Positions 17,506 through 25,841 of a DNA stretch of 64,000 bases are shown here, piece after piece. The notes below the pieces were generated by a model. It had not been told where the DNA came from and ran no database searches. It saw only the letters and a list, made by a program, of their open reading frames with translations. Within the stretch, counting starts at the first letter, position 1. Each line of letters begins with the position of its first letter. Source of the stretch: JAAYCI01 sp964370165 (GTDB lineage: Bacteria; Bacillota; Clostridia; Oscillospirales; Ruminococcaceae); NCBI GenBank assembly GCA_964370165.1, contig CAYJIG010000004.1, forward strand, positions 1-64,000, given 5' to 3'. The translations under genes were made by a program, and so were the position numbers.

Positions 17506-18804
17506 TTATGGTTTTGTAGCGTCGAGGGCTCGTTTTCCGATATCAAGACGTTTGTGAGCACCCTCAAAAGTGATGGAATCAGATGCGACATAAGCTAAGT
17601 TTACAGCTTTTTTTAGTGTGTCTGACACGGCGGTAACGCCCAAAACACGACCACCTGAGGTGTATAATGAGTCATTACCATCGCCGGATTTAGTGCCGGC
17701 ATGATACACTTGTACATTTTCAAAATCTGTTGATATATTGCCGCTTACAAGGCCAGAAATTTCTTTGCCTGTTTGGTAGGCGGAAGGATATCCACCGCTT
17801 GACATAACAATGCAAGCTGCATGTTCGCTTGTGAAACTAAATTGCACGTCTGATAATGTTCCGTTTGTGGTGGCTGCCATTATCTCAAGCAAGTCGCCCG
17901 ACAAAAGCGGCAAAACCACCTGAGTTTCGGGGTCGCCAAAACGGCAGTTGTATTCTATCACCTTAGGGCCGTTTTCAGTAAGCATCAGACCAAAATAAAG
18001 ACAGCCTTTAAAGGATTTATTTTCTTTATTCATGGCATCCATAGTAGGGATGAAAATGGTGTCCATGCATATTTTTGCGATGTCTTTTGTGTAGTATGGA
18101 TTTGGAGCAACAGTGCCCATGCCGCCGGTGTTCAGGCCGTTGTCACCATCAAGGGCACGCTTGTGGTCCATACTGCTCACCATAGGGATGATTACCTTGC
18201 CGTCGGTAAAGCATAAAACACTCACCTCGGGGCCTGTTAAGAACTCTTCGATAACAATATTGTTTCCGGCCTCGCCAAACTGCTTGTCCAGCATCATAGA
18301 CTTAACAGCTTCTTCGGCCGACGCTTTATCGTCACAAATCAAAACACCTTTGCCTAAAGCAAGGCCGTCTGCCTTTATCACAAGTGGAAAAACAGTGTGC
18401 GAGCTCAAGAATTTCAGTGCGTTGTTCATGTCATTGAATGTGTGATACTCAGCTGTAGGAATATTGTATTTTTGCATTAAATGCTTACTGAATACTTTGC
18501 TACCTTCAATCACAGCGGCGGCTTTGTTTGGACCAAACGCAGGAATACCTACTTTTTGTAAAGCGTCTACCATTCCCAAAACCAAAGGATCATCCGGGGT
18601 GACTACCACATAATCAATATTGTTTTCACATGCAAAACTCACCATACCTTTTATATCGGTGGCGGAAATTGGCACACAAGTGGCATCAAACGCGATACCG
18701 CCGTTACCCGGCGCACAAAAAACAGTAGGGTTTTGCGGGCTTTTAAGTAATTGGCGAATGATAGCATGTTCACGGCCACCACTGCCAACAACAAGAACTT
18801 TCAT
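17506..18804 (-). CDS. purD: Phosphoribosylamine-glycine ligase
   Basis: Second step of purine synthesis: joins phosphoribosylamine and glycine with ATP. It begins with the typical VLVVGSGGREHAI and continues as an ATP-grasp enzyme (KADGLALGKGV; EEFLTGPEVSVL; NCRFGDPETQ). 432 residues, complete. AAGGAG lies ten bases before the ATG. It sits between the AICAR formyltransferase gene and purL in the operon. Confidence 0.96.
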   Translation of the reverse strand: MKVLVVGSGGREHAIIRQLLKSPQNPTVFCAPGNGGIAFDATCVPISATDIKGMVSFACENNIDYVVVTPDDPLVLGMVDALQKVGIPAFGPNKAAAVIEGSKVFSKHLMQKYNIPTAEYHTFNDMNNALKFLSSHTVFPLVIKADGLALGKGVLICDDKASAEEAVKSMMLDKQFGEAGNNIVIEEFLTGPEVSVLCFTDGKVIIPMVSSMDHKRALDGDNGLNTGGMGTVAPNPYYTKDIAKICMDTIFIPTMDAMNKENKSFKGCLYFGLMLTENGPKVIEYNCRFGDPETQVVLPLLSGDLLEIMAATTNGTLSDVQFSFTSEHAACIVMSSGGYPSAYQTGKEISGLVSGNISTDFENVQVYHAGTKSGDGNDSLYTSGGRVLGVTAVSDTLKKAVNLAYVASDSITFEGAHKRLDIGKRALDATKP

Positions 18805-18847
18805 ATAGGGAATACTCCTTTATTTTGTTTCGGGAATTTACTGTATG

Positions 18848-20047
18848 TTAATGATGGAATAAACGCAGGCCGTTGCAGGCCATAACAATATCATACTTGT
18901 CACAAGTGGCTATTACTTGGTCGTCACGGATGGACCCACCCGGCTGAACGATGGCCGATACACCACTGCGCCGTGCACGCTCGATGTTATCACCAAACGG
19001 GAAGAAGGCATCACTGCCAAGGCATACACCACTTACTTTTGCGAGCCACTCGGCTTTTTCTTCAGATGTAAGTGGCTTTGGCTGCTGTGTGAAAGACTCT
19101 TGCCACACTGCATCGCCGATAACATCTTCGTATTCACTGCCGATATAAACGTCGATGGCGTTGTCACGATTTGCACGTGCGATGTCGGGCTTGAACGGCA
19201 AGTTTAGAACTTTTGGATGGTGGCGTAGTTGCCATATGTCGGCCTTACCACCTGCAAGCCTGGTGCAATGAATGCGGCTTTGCTGGCCGGCACCCACACC
19301 TATTACTTGACCGTCTTGCACGTAGCATACGCTGTTGCTTTGGGTGTATTTCAGGGTGATAAGCGCCACTGTAAGATCGCGTTTTTGTTCATCTGAAAGA
19401 GATTTGTTATTCGTCACAATATTTGAAAATGTTTCGTCTGAAACGGTGAACTCGTTGCGTTTTTGCATGAATGTTATGCCAAACACATCTTTTTTCTCCA
19501 TCTCTGCAGGCGTATAATTTGCATCTATTTCTACGACGTTATAGCCGCCTTTACGTTTTTTTGACAGGATATCCAAGGCTTCTTTTGTGTATCCGGGAGC
19601 TATGACGCCATCAGAAACTTCGGGAGAAATGACTTTTGCGGTTGTCTCGTCGCATATATCCGACAATGCTATAAAATCACCAAAACTACTCATGCGGTCG
19701 GCGCCACGGGCCCTTGCGTATGCGCAAGCTAAGGAGGAAGAGTTTATGTCGGCTATATTTTCAACAAAGTATATTTTTTTGAGTGTGTCGCTGAGAGGCA
19801 GGCCTAAAGCTGCACCGGCAGGGCTAACGTGCTTGAATGAGGCCGCCGCCGCAATGCCGGTGGTTTCTTTCAGCTCTTTTACCAGCTGCCAGGCATTCAG
19901 TGCATCTAAAAAGTTGATATATCCGGGTTTTCCGTTCAGAACACGCACAGGCAATGTATCCTGAGAGGCATCTTCTTGCATAAAAATGCAAGCAGGAGCC
20001 TGGTTTGGATTTGTGCCATACTTTAGTTCTAATGATTTATTTGCCAC
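18848..20047 (-). CDS. Stand-alone AICAR formyltransferase (PurH C-terminal type)
   Basis: Formylates AICAR with 10-formyl-THF to give FAICAR, the ninth step of purine synthesis. It corresponds to the transformylase half of PurH without the IMP cyclohydrolase half. The catalytic Lys-His is in SFKHVSPAGAA, and the C-terminal QPGGSIRDDQVI and CNGLRLFHH ends are typical. GTG start, with GGAGG seven bases upstream; 399 residues, the usual size of the separate clostridial form (sometimes called PurV). The cyclohydrolase function is supplied by the PurO gene 13 bases upstream. Confidence 0.93.
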   Translation of the reverse strand: MANKSLELKYGTNPNQAPACIFMQEDASQDTLPVRVLNGKPGYINFLDALNAWQLVKELKETTGIAAAASFKHVSPAGAALGLPLSDTLKKIYFVENIADINSSSLACAYARARGADRMSSFGDFIALSDICDETTAKVISPEVSDGVIAPGYTKEALDILSKKRKGGYNVVEIDANYTPAEMEKKDVFGITFMQKRNEFTVSDETFSNIVTNNKSLSDEQKRDLTVALITLKYTQSNSVCYVQDGQVIGVGAGQQSRIHCTRLAGGKADIWQLRHHPKVLNLPFKPDIARANRDNAIDVYIGSEYEDVIGDAVWQESFTQQPKPLTSEEKAEWLAKVSGVCLGSDAFFPFGDNIERARRSGVSAIVQPGGSIRDDQVIATCDKYDIVMACNGLRLFHH

Positions 20048-20060
20048 GATGAAACCTCCG

Positions 20061-20789
20061 TTATTTGCTGGTTGTTTTTACATATTTATTAATTATGCGG
20101 TCATTTACTTTTTTTGTTTTTAGGTCTATATACCGAACAAACAGGCTTACTTTATTTTCGCTGTTAAGGTTCTCCCATAATAGATTTGTAAAGTCGTCAA
20201 TATCATCAAGGGTATCAACAGATACAGGTTCGCCCGAAAAACTGGGAATGGGATCGCCATCTTTGTCGTAGGTGTGAATAAAATATCCACTACCTGCTAA
20301 AGGATGGGCATATTCAAAAAACATACGTACACCGCAGTCGGGGTTGCCGCTGTCGGTTTTTAAAATTGACATATCAATAGAAAAATCGTTACCACAAAGA
20401 TTTAGCGCGGCTGAAATACGTGGGGTATAGTTTGGTGCATCCGGCTCAAATGTACGTGTGCGCAGACTTTGCACAAAGTCTTTTCCATTGGTAAAACCGT
20501 CATAAACAGTGTCGGTTTGATCACCGTTTGTCACAATGTGAATGTTGTTATATACACGGACGGGTGCATAAATAATCAACGATGGATCTGATAATTTTGC
20601 AGGATCGGCCGCCTCGGTAACTATGCCGCCGTTTGATGGTGCAAAAATACGATTGCGACTGTTTTCACTGCGTCCCATAATAAAATATGCCGCCACAGCG
20701 TTTGTACCGTCTGGGGTAAGTCCCGCAACAATTCCACGTCCGGGGTATGTGTTGCCACTAAGTTTTTCGGCCAGGCTATAGTTTGCCAT
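20061..20789 (-). CDS. purO: IMP cyclohydrolase, archaeal PurO type
   Basis: Predicted to close the ring of FAICAR to IMP, the last step of the pathway. The sequence is unlike PurH but resembles the PurO family first known from archaea: an N-terminal YPGRGIVAGLTPDGTNAVAAY segment, GRSENSRNR, and Asn/Asp-rich loops typical of an NTN-hydrolase-like fold. 242 residues, close to family length. It lies between purN and the stand-alone AICAR formyltransferase, exactly where PurH activity would be expected. The pairing of these two genes in one operon is strong contextual support. Confidence 0.88.
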   Translation of the reverse strand: MANYSLAEKLSGNTYPGRGIVAGLTPDGTNAVAAYFIMGRSENSRNRIFAPSNGGIVTEAADPAKLSDPSLIIYAPVRVYNNIHIVTNGDQTDTVYDGFTNGKDFVQSLRTRTFEPDAPNYTPRISAALNLCGNDFSIDMSILKTDSGNPDCGVRMFFEYAHPLAGSGYFIHTYDKDGDPIPSFSGEPVSVDTLDDIDDFTNLLWENLNSENKVSLFVRYIDLKTKKVNDRIINKYVKTTSK

Positions 20790-20791
20790 TT

Positions 20792-21412
20792 TCAGCTCTC
20801 CTTTTGTGATGTGTTTTCATCATTATAGCTAGCGCTTACCATGTGTAAAGCCTTTGGTAATATTACCCATTCGGCTTCCTTCATCACACGTTCTTGTAAG
20901 GTATTTGCTGTGTCATCGTCGTTTATTTCCACTGCTTTTTGTAAAATGATCTGCCCACCATCCGGGATTTCATTCACAAAGTGTACAGTAGCTCCGGTTA
21001 TTTTCACGCCTTTTTCAAGTGCGGATTCATGTACTTTAAGCCCGTAGTATCCTTTTCCACAAAAGCTGGGGATAAGGCTGGGGTGGACATTTAATATACG
21101 GTTTGGGAATGCATCTATAATATTTTGACCTAAAATTGTCAAAAATCCTGCTAAGACCACGATGTGAATGTCATGCTTTTTCAGCATAGCTAGCAGTTCT
21201 TCATCAAACGCCGCGCTACTATCATAATCTTTTCGAGGCACAGTCTCGGTTTTTATACCGGCGTCTTTTGCACGCTCTAGGGCATATACATCTTTTTTGC
21301 TGGAGACAACAAGACAAATGTCGGCAAACGGAATCTCGCCACGGGTTTTAGCGTCTATTAGCGCTTGTAAGTTTGTGCCACCACCGCTGACAAGCACGGC
21401 TGTTTTTACCAT
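20792..21412 (-). CDS. purN: Phosphoribosylglycinamide formyltransferase
   Basis: Third step of purine synthesis: GAR plus 10-formyl-THF to FGAR. Catalytic Asn and His are in NVHPSL, and the Asp is in PDGG; the N-terminal phosphate loop is VSGGGTNLQAL. 206 residues, complete. Its start overlaps the purM stop by seven bases, and its stop is two bases before purO, showing tight coupling. Confidence 0.95.
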   Translation of the reverse strand: MVKTAVLVSGGGTNLQALIDAKTRGEIPFADICLVVSSKKDVYALERAKDAGIKTETVPRKDYDSSAAFDEELLAMLKKHDIHIVVLAGFLTILGQNIIDAFPNRILNVHPSLIPSFCGKGYYGLKVHESALEKGVKITGATVHFVNEIPDGGQIILQKAVEINDDDTANTLQERVMKEAEWVILPKALHMVSASYNDENTSQKES

Positions 21413-22467
21413 AGATCCACCTTCTTTTCGTCTCCTTGACTGCTGACGATTTCGCCAAGGATGTATGCGCCATCTTCGCCGTTTTCACGTAAGATAGACA
21501 AGGCTTTTTGGGCGGTATCGGCCGAGGTGATGACAGTCATGCCCACACCCATGTTAAAGGTGTTGTACATGTCACGCTCAGGGATGTCACCTTCTTTTTG
21601 GATAAGTTCAAATATAGGAAGCACACGAACATCGCTTTTGCGAATTTTGGCGGTGCATCCGTTTTTTAATGAGCGTGGGATGTTTTCGTAAAAGCCACCG
21701 CCGGTGATATGACACACTGCACGCACAGAAACACCGCTGTTTTCACAAAGTAGTGCCTGCACAGGTTTTATGTAGATTTTAGTAGGGACTAGTAAAGTGT
21801 CGCCAAGACTTTTTCCGCCAAGCAGTTCATATGTTTTGTTTAAATCAGCTTTTTCAACATCGAATATTTTACGTATCAGCGAAAAACCATTGGAATGAAC
21901 ACCACTCGAAGGCAAAGCGATAATAACATCACCCTCTGTCATGGTTGCGTTGTCTATTATGCGGCTTTTTTCCACCACGCCAACGGTGAAACCGGCCAAG
22001 TCATACTCGTCTTCGGGGTAAAACCCGGGCATTTCAGCAGTTTCACCGCCAACCAAGGCGGCGCCTGCTTGCACACATCCTTCTGCCACGCCTTTTACAA
22101 TGTCGGCAATTTTTTCGGGATGGTTTTTACCACAAGCAATATAATCTAAAAACACCAGCGGCTTTGCACCACATGCAAGCACATCATTTACGCACATTGC
22201 AACGCAATCAATGCCGACTGTATCGTGTTTATCCAGCAAAAATGCCAGTTTCAGCTTTGTGCCTACGCCGTCGGTACCGCTTACCAGCACAGGATGTGTA
22301 AGACCGCTCATGTCAAGCTCAAACATGCCACCAAACCCGCCGATACCACCCAGCACACCTTTTGTCATGGTGCGTGCCACGTGCTGTTTCATCAGTTCCA
22401 CCGCTTCATATCCTGCGGTGATATCAACCCCTGCGTTTTTATAACTTTCAGAATAGCTTTTTTCCAT
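21406..22467 (-). CDS. purM: Phosphoribosylformylglycinamidine cyclo-ligase
   Basis: Fifth step: FGAM plus ATP to AIR. Family landmarks include VSGTDGVGTKLKLAF, CVNDVLACGAKPL, GGETAEMPGFY and HITGGGFYENIPR. 353 residues, normal length. The ribosome binding site is AAGGAG just before the ATG. It overlaps purN by seven bases. A hairpin lies in the 105-base gap to purF upstream. Confidence 0.96.
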   Translation of the reverse strand: MEKSYSESYKNAGVDITAGYEAVELMKQHVARTMTKGVLGGIGGFGGMFELDMSGLTHPVLVSGTDGVGTKLKLAFLLDKHDTVGIDCVAMCVNDVLACGAKPLVFLDYIACGKNHPEKIADIVKGVAEGCVQAGAALVGGETAEMPGFYPEDEYDLAGFTVGVVEKSRIIDNATMTEGDVIIALPSSGVHSNGFSLIRKIFDVEKADLNKTYELLGGKSLGDTLLVPTKIYIKPVQALLCENSGVSVRAVCHITGGGFYENIPRSLKNGCTAKIRKSDVRVLPIFELIQKEGDIPERDMYNTFNMGVGMTVITSADTAQKALSILRENGEDGAYILGEIVSSQGDEKKVDLW

Positions 22468-22517
22468 ACTTTCTCCTTGTAATGTAGCAGTTTGGCTAAT
22501 ACAAAATTAAAAGTTGC

Positions 22518-22545
22518 AAAACGCCGCCCACAAAGACGGCATTTT
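22518..22545 (-). terminator. Terminator-like hairpin inside the purine operon (purF-purM gap)
   Basis: On the - strand GCCGTC pairs with GGCGGC across TTTGTG, extended by an A4/T4 stem. The T tract is short, so it may be a weak terminator, an mRNA-processing site or a 3'-end stabiliser that changes the ratio of upstream to downstream genes. Confidence 0.5.
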
Positions 22546-22572
22546 GGTTGGCATAGAATGCCTAATATAGGT

Positions 22573-24024
22573 TTATTCAGTACTGTTTTTGGCACTTACT
22601 TTGGCTTCAAACTTGTTTTTTTGATGATTTTTTGGTGGATCCACAGGGTAATTACCGGTGAAGCAACCGTTGCAAATTCCACCACCTGCGCCAACAGCAA
22701 GCTTTGGTAAATCTTCCACGTTTAAAAACGCAAGACTATCAAGGTCTAAAATTTCTGTAATTTCTTCGATGGTATGTTTATACGCTATCAAGTTTTCGCT
22801 AGAGTCTATGTCTGTGCCGAAGTAGCATGGGTATAAAAAAGGAGGACTTGATAAGCGCATATGAACCTCGGTGGCGCCGGCCTCACGCAACAACTTTATG
22901 ATTTTTCGGCTGGTGGTTCCACGAACAATGGAGTCGTCTATCAGCACAACACGCTTGCCGCTCACTGTGCTTGAAATGGGATTAAGCTTTATGCGTACAT
23001 CGTTTTCACGTTGAGCTTGATTTGGCGCAATAAACGTACGTCCGATATATTTGTTCTTTAGAAAGCCTATACCATATGGGATACCACTTTGCTTTGAAAA
23101 TCCAAGCGCGGCATCAAGGCCGGAATCGGGAACACCGATGACGACATCTGCTTGCACGGGGTGTTCCAGCGCCAAAAAAGCGCCTGCACGTTGACGAGCT
23201 GTATGAACGCAGGCGCCGTTTATTACAGAGTCAGGCCGTGCAAAGTAGATGTATTCAAACACACAAAAACTCTCGGGTACTTTGCCGCAGTGGGTATCGA
23301 TGCTTTTGACGCCTTCGTCGCTTACCACCACCACTTCACCGGGGCGTATATCGCGTATGAATTCGGCGCCCATGGCATCAAGGGCACAGCTTTCACTTGA
23401 AAACACTATACTATCGCCACATTTTCCCATACATAGAGGACGGAAACCGTAAGGATCACGCGCGGCAACAAGCTTTTTAGGCGACATTACAATAAGGCAG
23501 TAAGAGCCTTTTAAGTCATTCATTGCAGACACAACAGCGCTTTCAATGCTGGGCTGTGTCAGGCGATGCTTTGTGATGGTGTAGGCTATAGCTTCAGTAT
23601 CGCTGGAGGTATGGAAAATACCGCCACCAAGCTCTACTTCATTGCGTAGCTCGGAAGCGTTGGTGAGGTTACCGTTGTGTGCCAAGGCCATACTACCCTT
23701 GATATGACGAATTAAAAGTGGCTGAGCATTTGCACGTGTGCGAGAGCCTGTGGTGGCATATCGGCAATGCCCTACACTGATTTGTCCTTTTGGCAATGTA
23801 GCCATCACATCTTTTGTAAACACCTCGTTTACAAGCCCGGAATCACGATGGTTTGTGATAACCCCGTCGTCGTTTAAGGCTATGCCGCAGCTTTCCTGGC
23901 CACGGTGCTGAAGTGCATAAAGGCCATAATACGTTGCGGCCAAGATATCGTCTATATCGCCGCTTTTGTTATAAATACCCAGCACACCACATTCTTCGTG
24001 TAGCTTATCTGATATATGTTTCAT
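22573..24024 (-). CDS. purF: Amidophosphoribosyltransferase
   Basis: Committed first step: PRPP plus glutamine to phosphoribosylamine. The N-terminal nucleophile is Cys12, in HEECGVLGIY, which needs removal of an 11-residue propeptide as in the Bacillus enzyme. The PRPP loop is VVLIDDSIVRGTTSRKI. Cysteines near the C-terminus (GGGICNGCFTG) fit the Fe-S-containing type. 483 residues. AAGGA lies five bases before the ATG. It is usually the feedback-controlled enzyme of the pathway. Confidence 0.97.
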   Translation of the reverse strand: MKHISDKLHEECGVLGIYNKSGDIDDILAATYYGLYALQHRGQESCGIALNDDGVITNHRDSGLVNEVFTKDVMATLPKGQISVGHCRYATTGSRTRANAQPLLIRHIKGSMALAHNGNLTNASELRNEVELGGGIFHTSSDTEAIAYTITKHRLTQPSIESAVVSAMNDLKGSYCLIVMSPKKLVAARDPYGFRPLCMGKCGDSIVFSSESCALDAMGAEFIRDIRPGEVVVVSDEGVKSIDTHCGKVPESFCVFEYIYFARPDSVINGACVHTARQRAGAFLALEHPVQADVVIGVPDSGLDAALGFSKQSGIPYGIGFLKNKYIGRTFIAPNQAQRENDVRIKLNPISSTVSGKRVVLIDDSIVRGTTSRKIIKLLREAGATEVHMRLSSPPFLYPCYFGTDIDSSENLIAYKHTIEEITEILDLDSLAFLNVEDLPKLAVGAGGGICNGCFTGNYPVDPPKNHQKNKFEAKVSAKNSTE

Positions 24025-24089
24025 GAGAGTCCTTTGTTTTAAAAGTTGTGAGTTTATTTAAACGGTAAGATACTTGAAAGTAGCTGTTG

Positions 24090-24800
24090 TTATTCACCCA
24101 AAAGACGATTTAGCACCTCGGCATAGGCTTCCTCTGCACCGCCAAGGTCACGACGGAAAAGATCTTTGTCAAGGTGGGCTTTTGTCTTGCTATCCCAAAA
24201 ACGGCAGGTGTCGGGGCTGATTTCGTCTGCTAGCACAATACTGCCGTCTGATAAACGGCCATATTCAAGCTTGAAATCTATCAGTTCTATACCTGCATCC
24301 TTCAAAAATTCCGTCATGTAGGTATTTATCCGCAAGGAATAATCAGCAATAAGTTTCAGTTCGGCTTCGGTTGCCAAGTCAAGGGTGGCGATGTGATATT
24401 CATTTATCATCGGATCGCCCAAATCATCGTCTTTATAGCAATATTCAAGCACAGTTTTATTTAAAACAGTACCTTCTTCAAGACCTAAGCGTTTTGCAAG
24501 ACTGCCGGCGGCCACATTGCGCACTATTACTTCCAGTGGCACAATATCCACTTTTTTAACAAGTGTTTCACGTTCGCTAAGTTCTTTAACATAGTGGGTT
24601 GGGATACCTTTTTCACACAGCATCTGCATCATACGGTTTGTCACACGATTGTTCACAACACCCTTGCCGCGAATAGTACCTTTTTTTGCACCATTGCCTG
24701 CGGTGGCATCGTCTTTATAGTCCACCAAAACAATGTCTTTATCATCGGTTGCATATACTTTTTTTGCCTTACCTTCATACAACATTTCACGTTTTTCCAT
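24090..24800 (-). CDS. purC: SAICAR synthetase
   Basis: Phosphoribosylaminoimidazole-succinocarboxamide synthase: CAIR plus aspartate plus ATP to SAICAR. It begins KREMLYEGKAKKVYATDD, the usual N-terminus. Other signatures are VPLEVIVRN and LADEISPDTCRFWD. The ATG at 24800 has AAGGAG about seven bases upstream and gives the normal 236 residues; the open frame continues further upstream into purE but without homology. The purB lyase needed next is not in this window. Confidence 0.96.
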   Translation of the reverse strand: MEKREMLYEGKAKKVYATDDKDIVLVDYKDDATAGNGAKKGTIRGKGVVNNRVTNRMMQMLCEKGIPTHYVKELSERETLVKKVDIVPLEVIVRNVAAGSLAKRLGLEEGTVLNKTVLEYCYKDDDLGDPMINEYHIATLDLATEAELKLIADYSLRINTYMTEFLKDAGIELIDFKLEYGRLSDGSIVLADEISPDTCRFWDSKTKAHLDKDLFRRDLGGAEEAYAEVLNRLLGE

Positions 24801-24927
24801 TTTGTCATTCTCCTTTTTTGAAACAATAACTCGGTTGAGCGATTCTACATAGCTATCATTATTATATAGTTTATAATGCTTCAATTCATCTGTAGTACAA
24901 TTTATATTTATACTAATAACAATTTTT

Positions 24928-25431
24928 TTACAAATCGGCAACTTCTTTTTGTAAAGCGGCGTCTTTTGAGGCGATTTGTGTAGCCATGTCTTGTCTTGCT
25001 TGCAAGAGTAAAGCAGATATACGTGCATCGTGTATACCCAAAATTTGTGCCGCCAAAACAGCCGCGTTTTTTGCACCGCCTATAGCCACAGTGGCCACAG
25101 GGATACCGCTGGGCATTTGCACAGTGGAAAGTAATGCGTCAAGACCATCGGCGGGGCCACCTTTGCATGGGATACCTATAACAGGAAGTATCGTGTTGGC
25201 TGCTACGGCACCAGCTAAATGTGCCGCCATGCCTGCGGCAGCGATAATAACACCAAAACCGTTATCGGCAGCATTTTTTGTAAAAGTAGAAGCGGCCTCA
25301 GGGGTGCGGTGTGCGCTCATTACATGTACTTCAAACGGAATAGACCATGCCTTCAGCTGTTGTGCGGCACCTTTAACGACAGGCCAATCACTGTCCGAGC
25401 CCATTAATATGGCGACTTTTTTTTGTTCCAT
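24928..25431 (-). CDS. purE: N5-carboxyaminoimidazole ribonucleotide mutase (class I type)
   Basis: Sixth step, forming CAIR. The sequence has MGSDSDWP, SAHRTPE and the class I stretch DGLDALLSTVQMP, followed by IPVATVAIGGAKNAA. Class I PurE normally needs PurK, but no purK is present here; purK may be elsewhere, or the enzyme may use AIR and CO2 directly. 167 residues. AGGAGG lies seven bases before the ATG. First gene of the operon, preceded by a leader with a terminator hairpin. Confidence 0.94.
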   Translation of the reverse strand: MEQKKVAILMGSDSDWPVVKGAAQQLKAWSIPFEVHVMSAHRTPEAASTFTKNAADNGFGVIIAAAGMAAHLAGAVAANTILPVIGIPCKGGPADGLDALLSTVQMPSGIPVATVAIGGAKNAAVLAAQILGIHDARISALLLQARQDMATQIASKDAALQKEVADL

Positions 25432-25475
25432 TTCTTTTCCTCCTAATAATTAGCTGAGCGTACTGTAATAGTTCC

Positions 25476-25513
25476 AAACAAAAACCGTATCACACTAAAA
25501 CAGTGCAACACGG
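25476..25513 (-). terminator. Intrinsic terminator in the purE leader (attenuator candidate)
   Basis: CCGTGTTGCACTG pairs over 13 bp (with several G-U pairs) with TAGTGTGATACGG across a three-base loop, followed by TTTTT. It stands between the promoter at 25634-25663 and purE, so it can end transcription before the operon. No antiterminator or known aptamer was recognised. Confidence 0.75.
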
Positions 25514-25517
25514 CCAT

Positions 25518-25598
25518 TCACTTTGCAAAAACATAAATAATTAGTATTTTATTGAGTACAGGACATACGCTTGAAAATAGCTTATCACAAGGCGCCAA
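25518..25598 (-). CDS. Possible 26-residue leader peptide before purE
   Basis: A TTG codon follows AAGGAGG with seven-base spacing and opens a 26-codon frame whose TGA stop ends four bases before the terminator stem. That layout fits translation-controlled attenuation, but the peptide (starting MAPCDKLFSS) shows no obvious run of regulatory codons. An alternative 11-codon frame starts at the ATG at 25620. This may be chance. Confidence 0.25.
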   Translation of the reverse strand: MAPCDKLFSSVCPVLNKILIIYVFAK

Positions 25599-25633
25599 AT
25601 CCAAACCTCCTTCTCAACATGTAATACACCTAT

Positions 25634-25663
25634 ATAATACCGTATTTCAGCGTGTATTGGCAA
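25634..25663 (-). promoter_or_regulatory. Probable promoter of the purine operon
   Basis: On the - strand TTGCCA, 18-base spacer, TATTAT. Transcription would start near 25627, giving a leader of about 195 bases. The 410-base region between purE and the FecR gene holds this promoter, the attenuator and, at its far end, the FecR-gene terminator; nothing else was found there. Confidence 0.55.
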
Positions 25664-25773
25664 TGCTTTTTCATTCTTTCAGAAAAAGCAACAAGTTTGT
25701 TTGCTGGAAAAGTATCACTTTTCACCACTTTGCGAGGTAAGACTGATATATCTGCTCGTTAATGTCTTGATCA

Positions 25774-25817
25774 CAATAAAAAGGCAACACAATACCAAAA
25801 CTTGATATTGTGTTGCC
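25774..25817 (-). terminator. Intrinsic terminator after the FecR-domain gene
   Basis: The 14-bp stem GGCAACACAATATC/GGTATTGTGTTGCC with a seven-base loop is followed on the - strand by TTTTTATT. Confidence 0.9.
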
Positions 25818-25841
25818 ATAAAGAAAAGCTAAATTTTGATA

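Noticed and set aside
24801..25076. Upstream extension of purC
   Set aside because: It overlaps purE, has no homology to SAICAR synthetase, and the ATG at 24800 has a strong ribosome binding site.
25476..25663. Guanine, PRPP or ZTP riboswitch in the purE leader
   Set aside because: None of the conserved core segments of these classes could be found on the - strand; only a promoter, a terminator and possible leader frames are supported.
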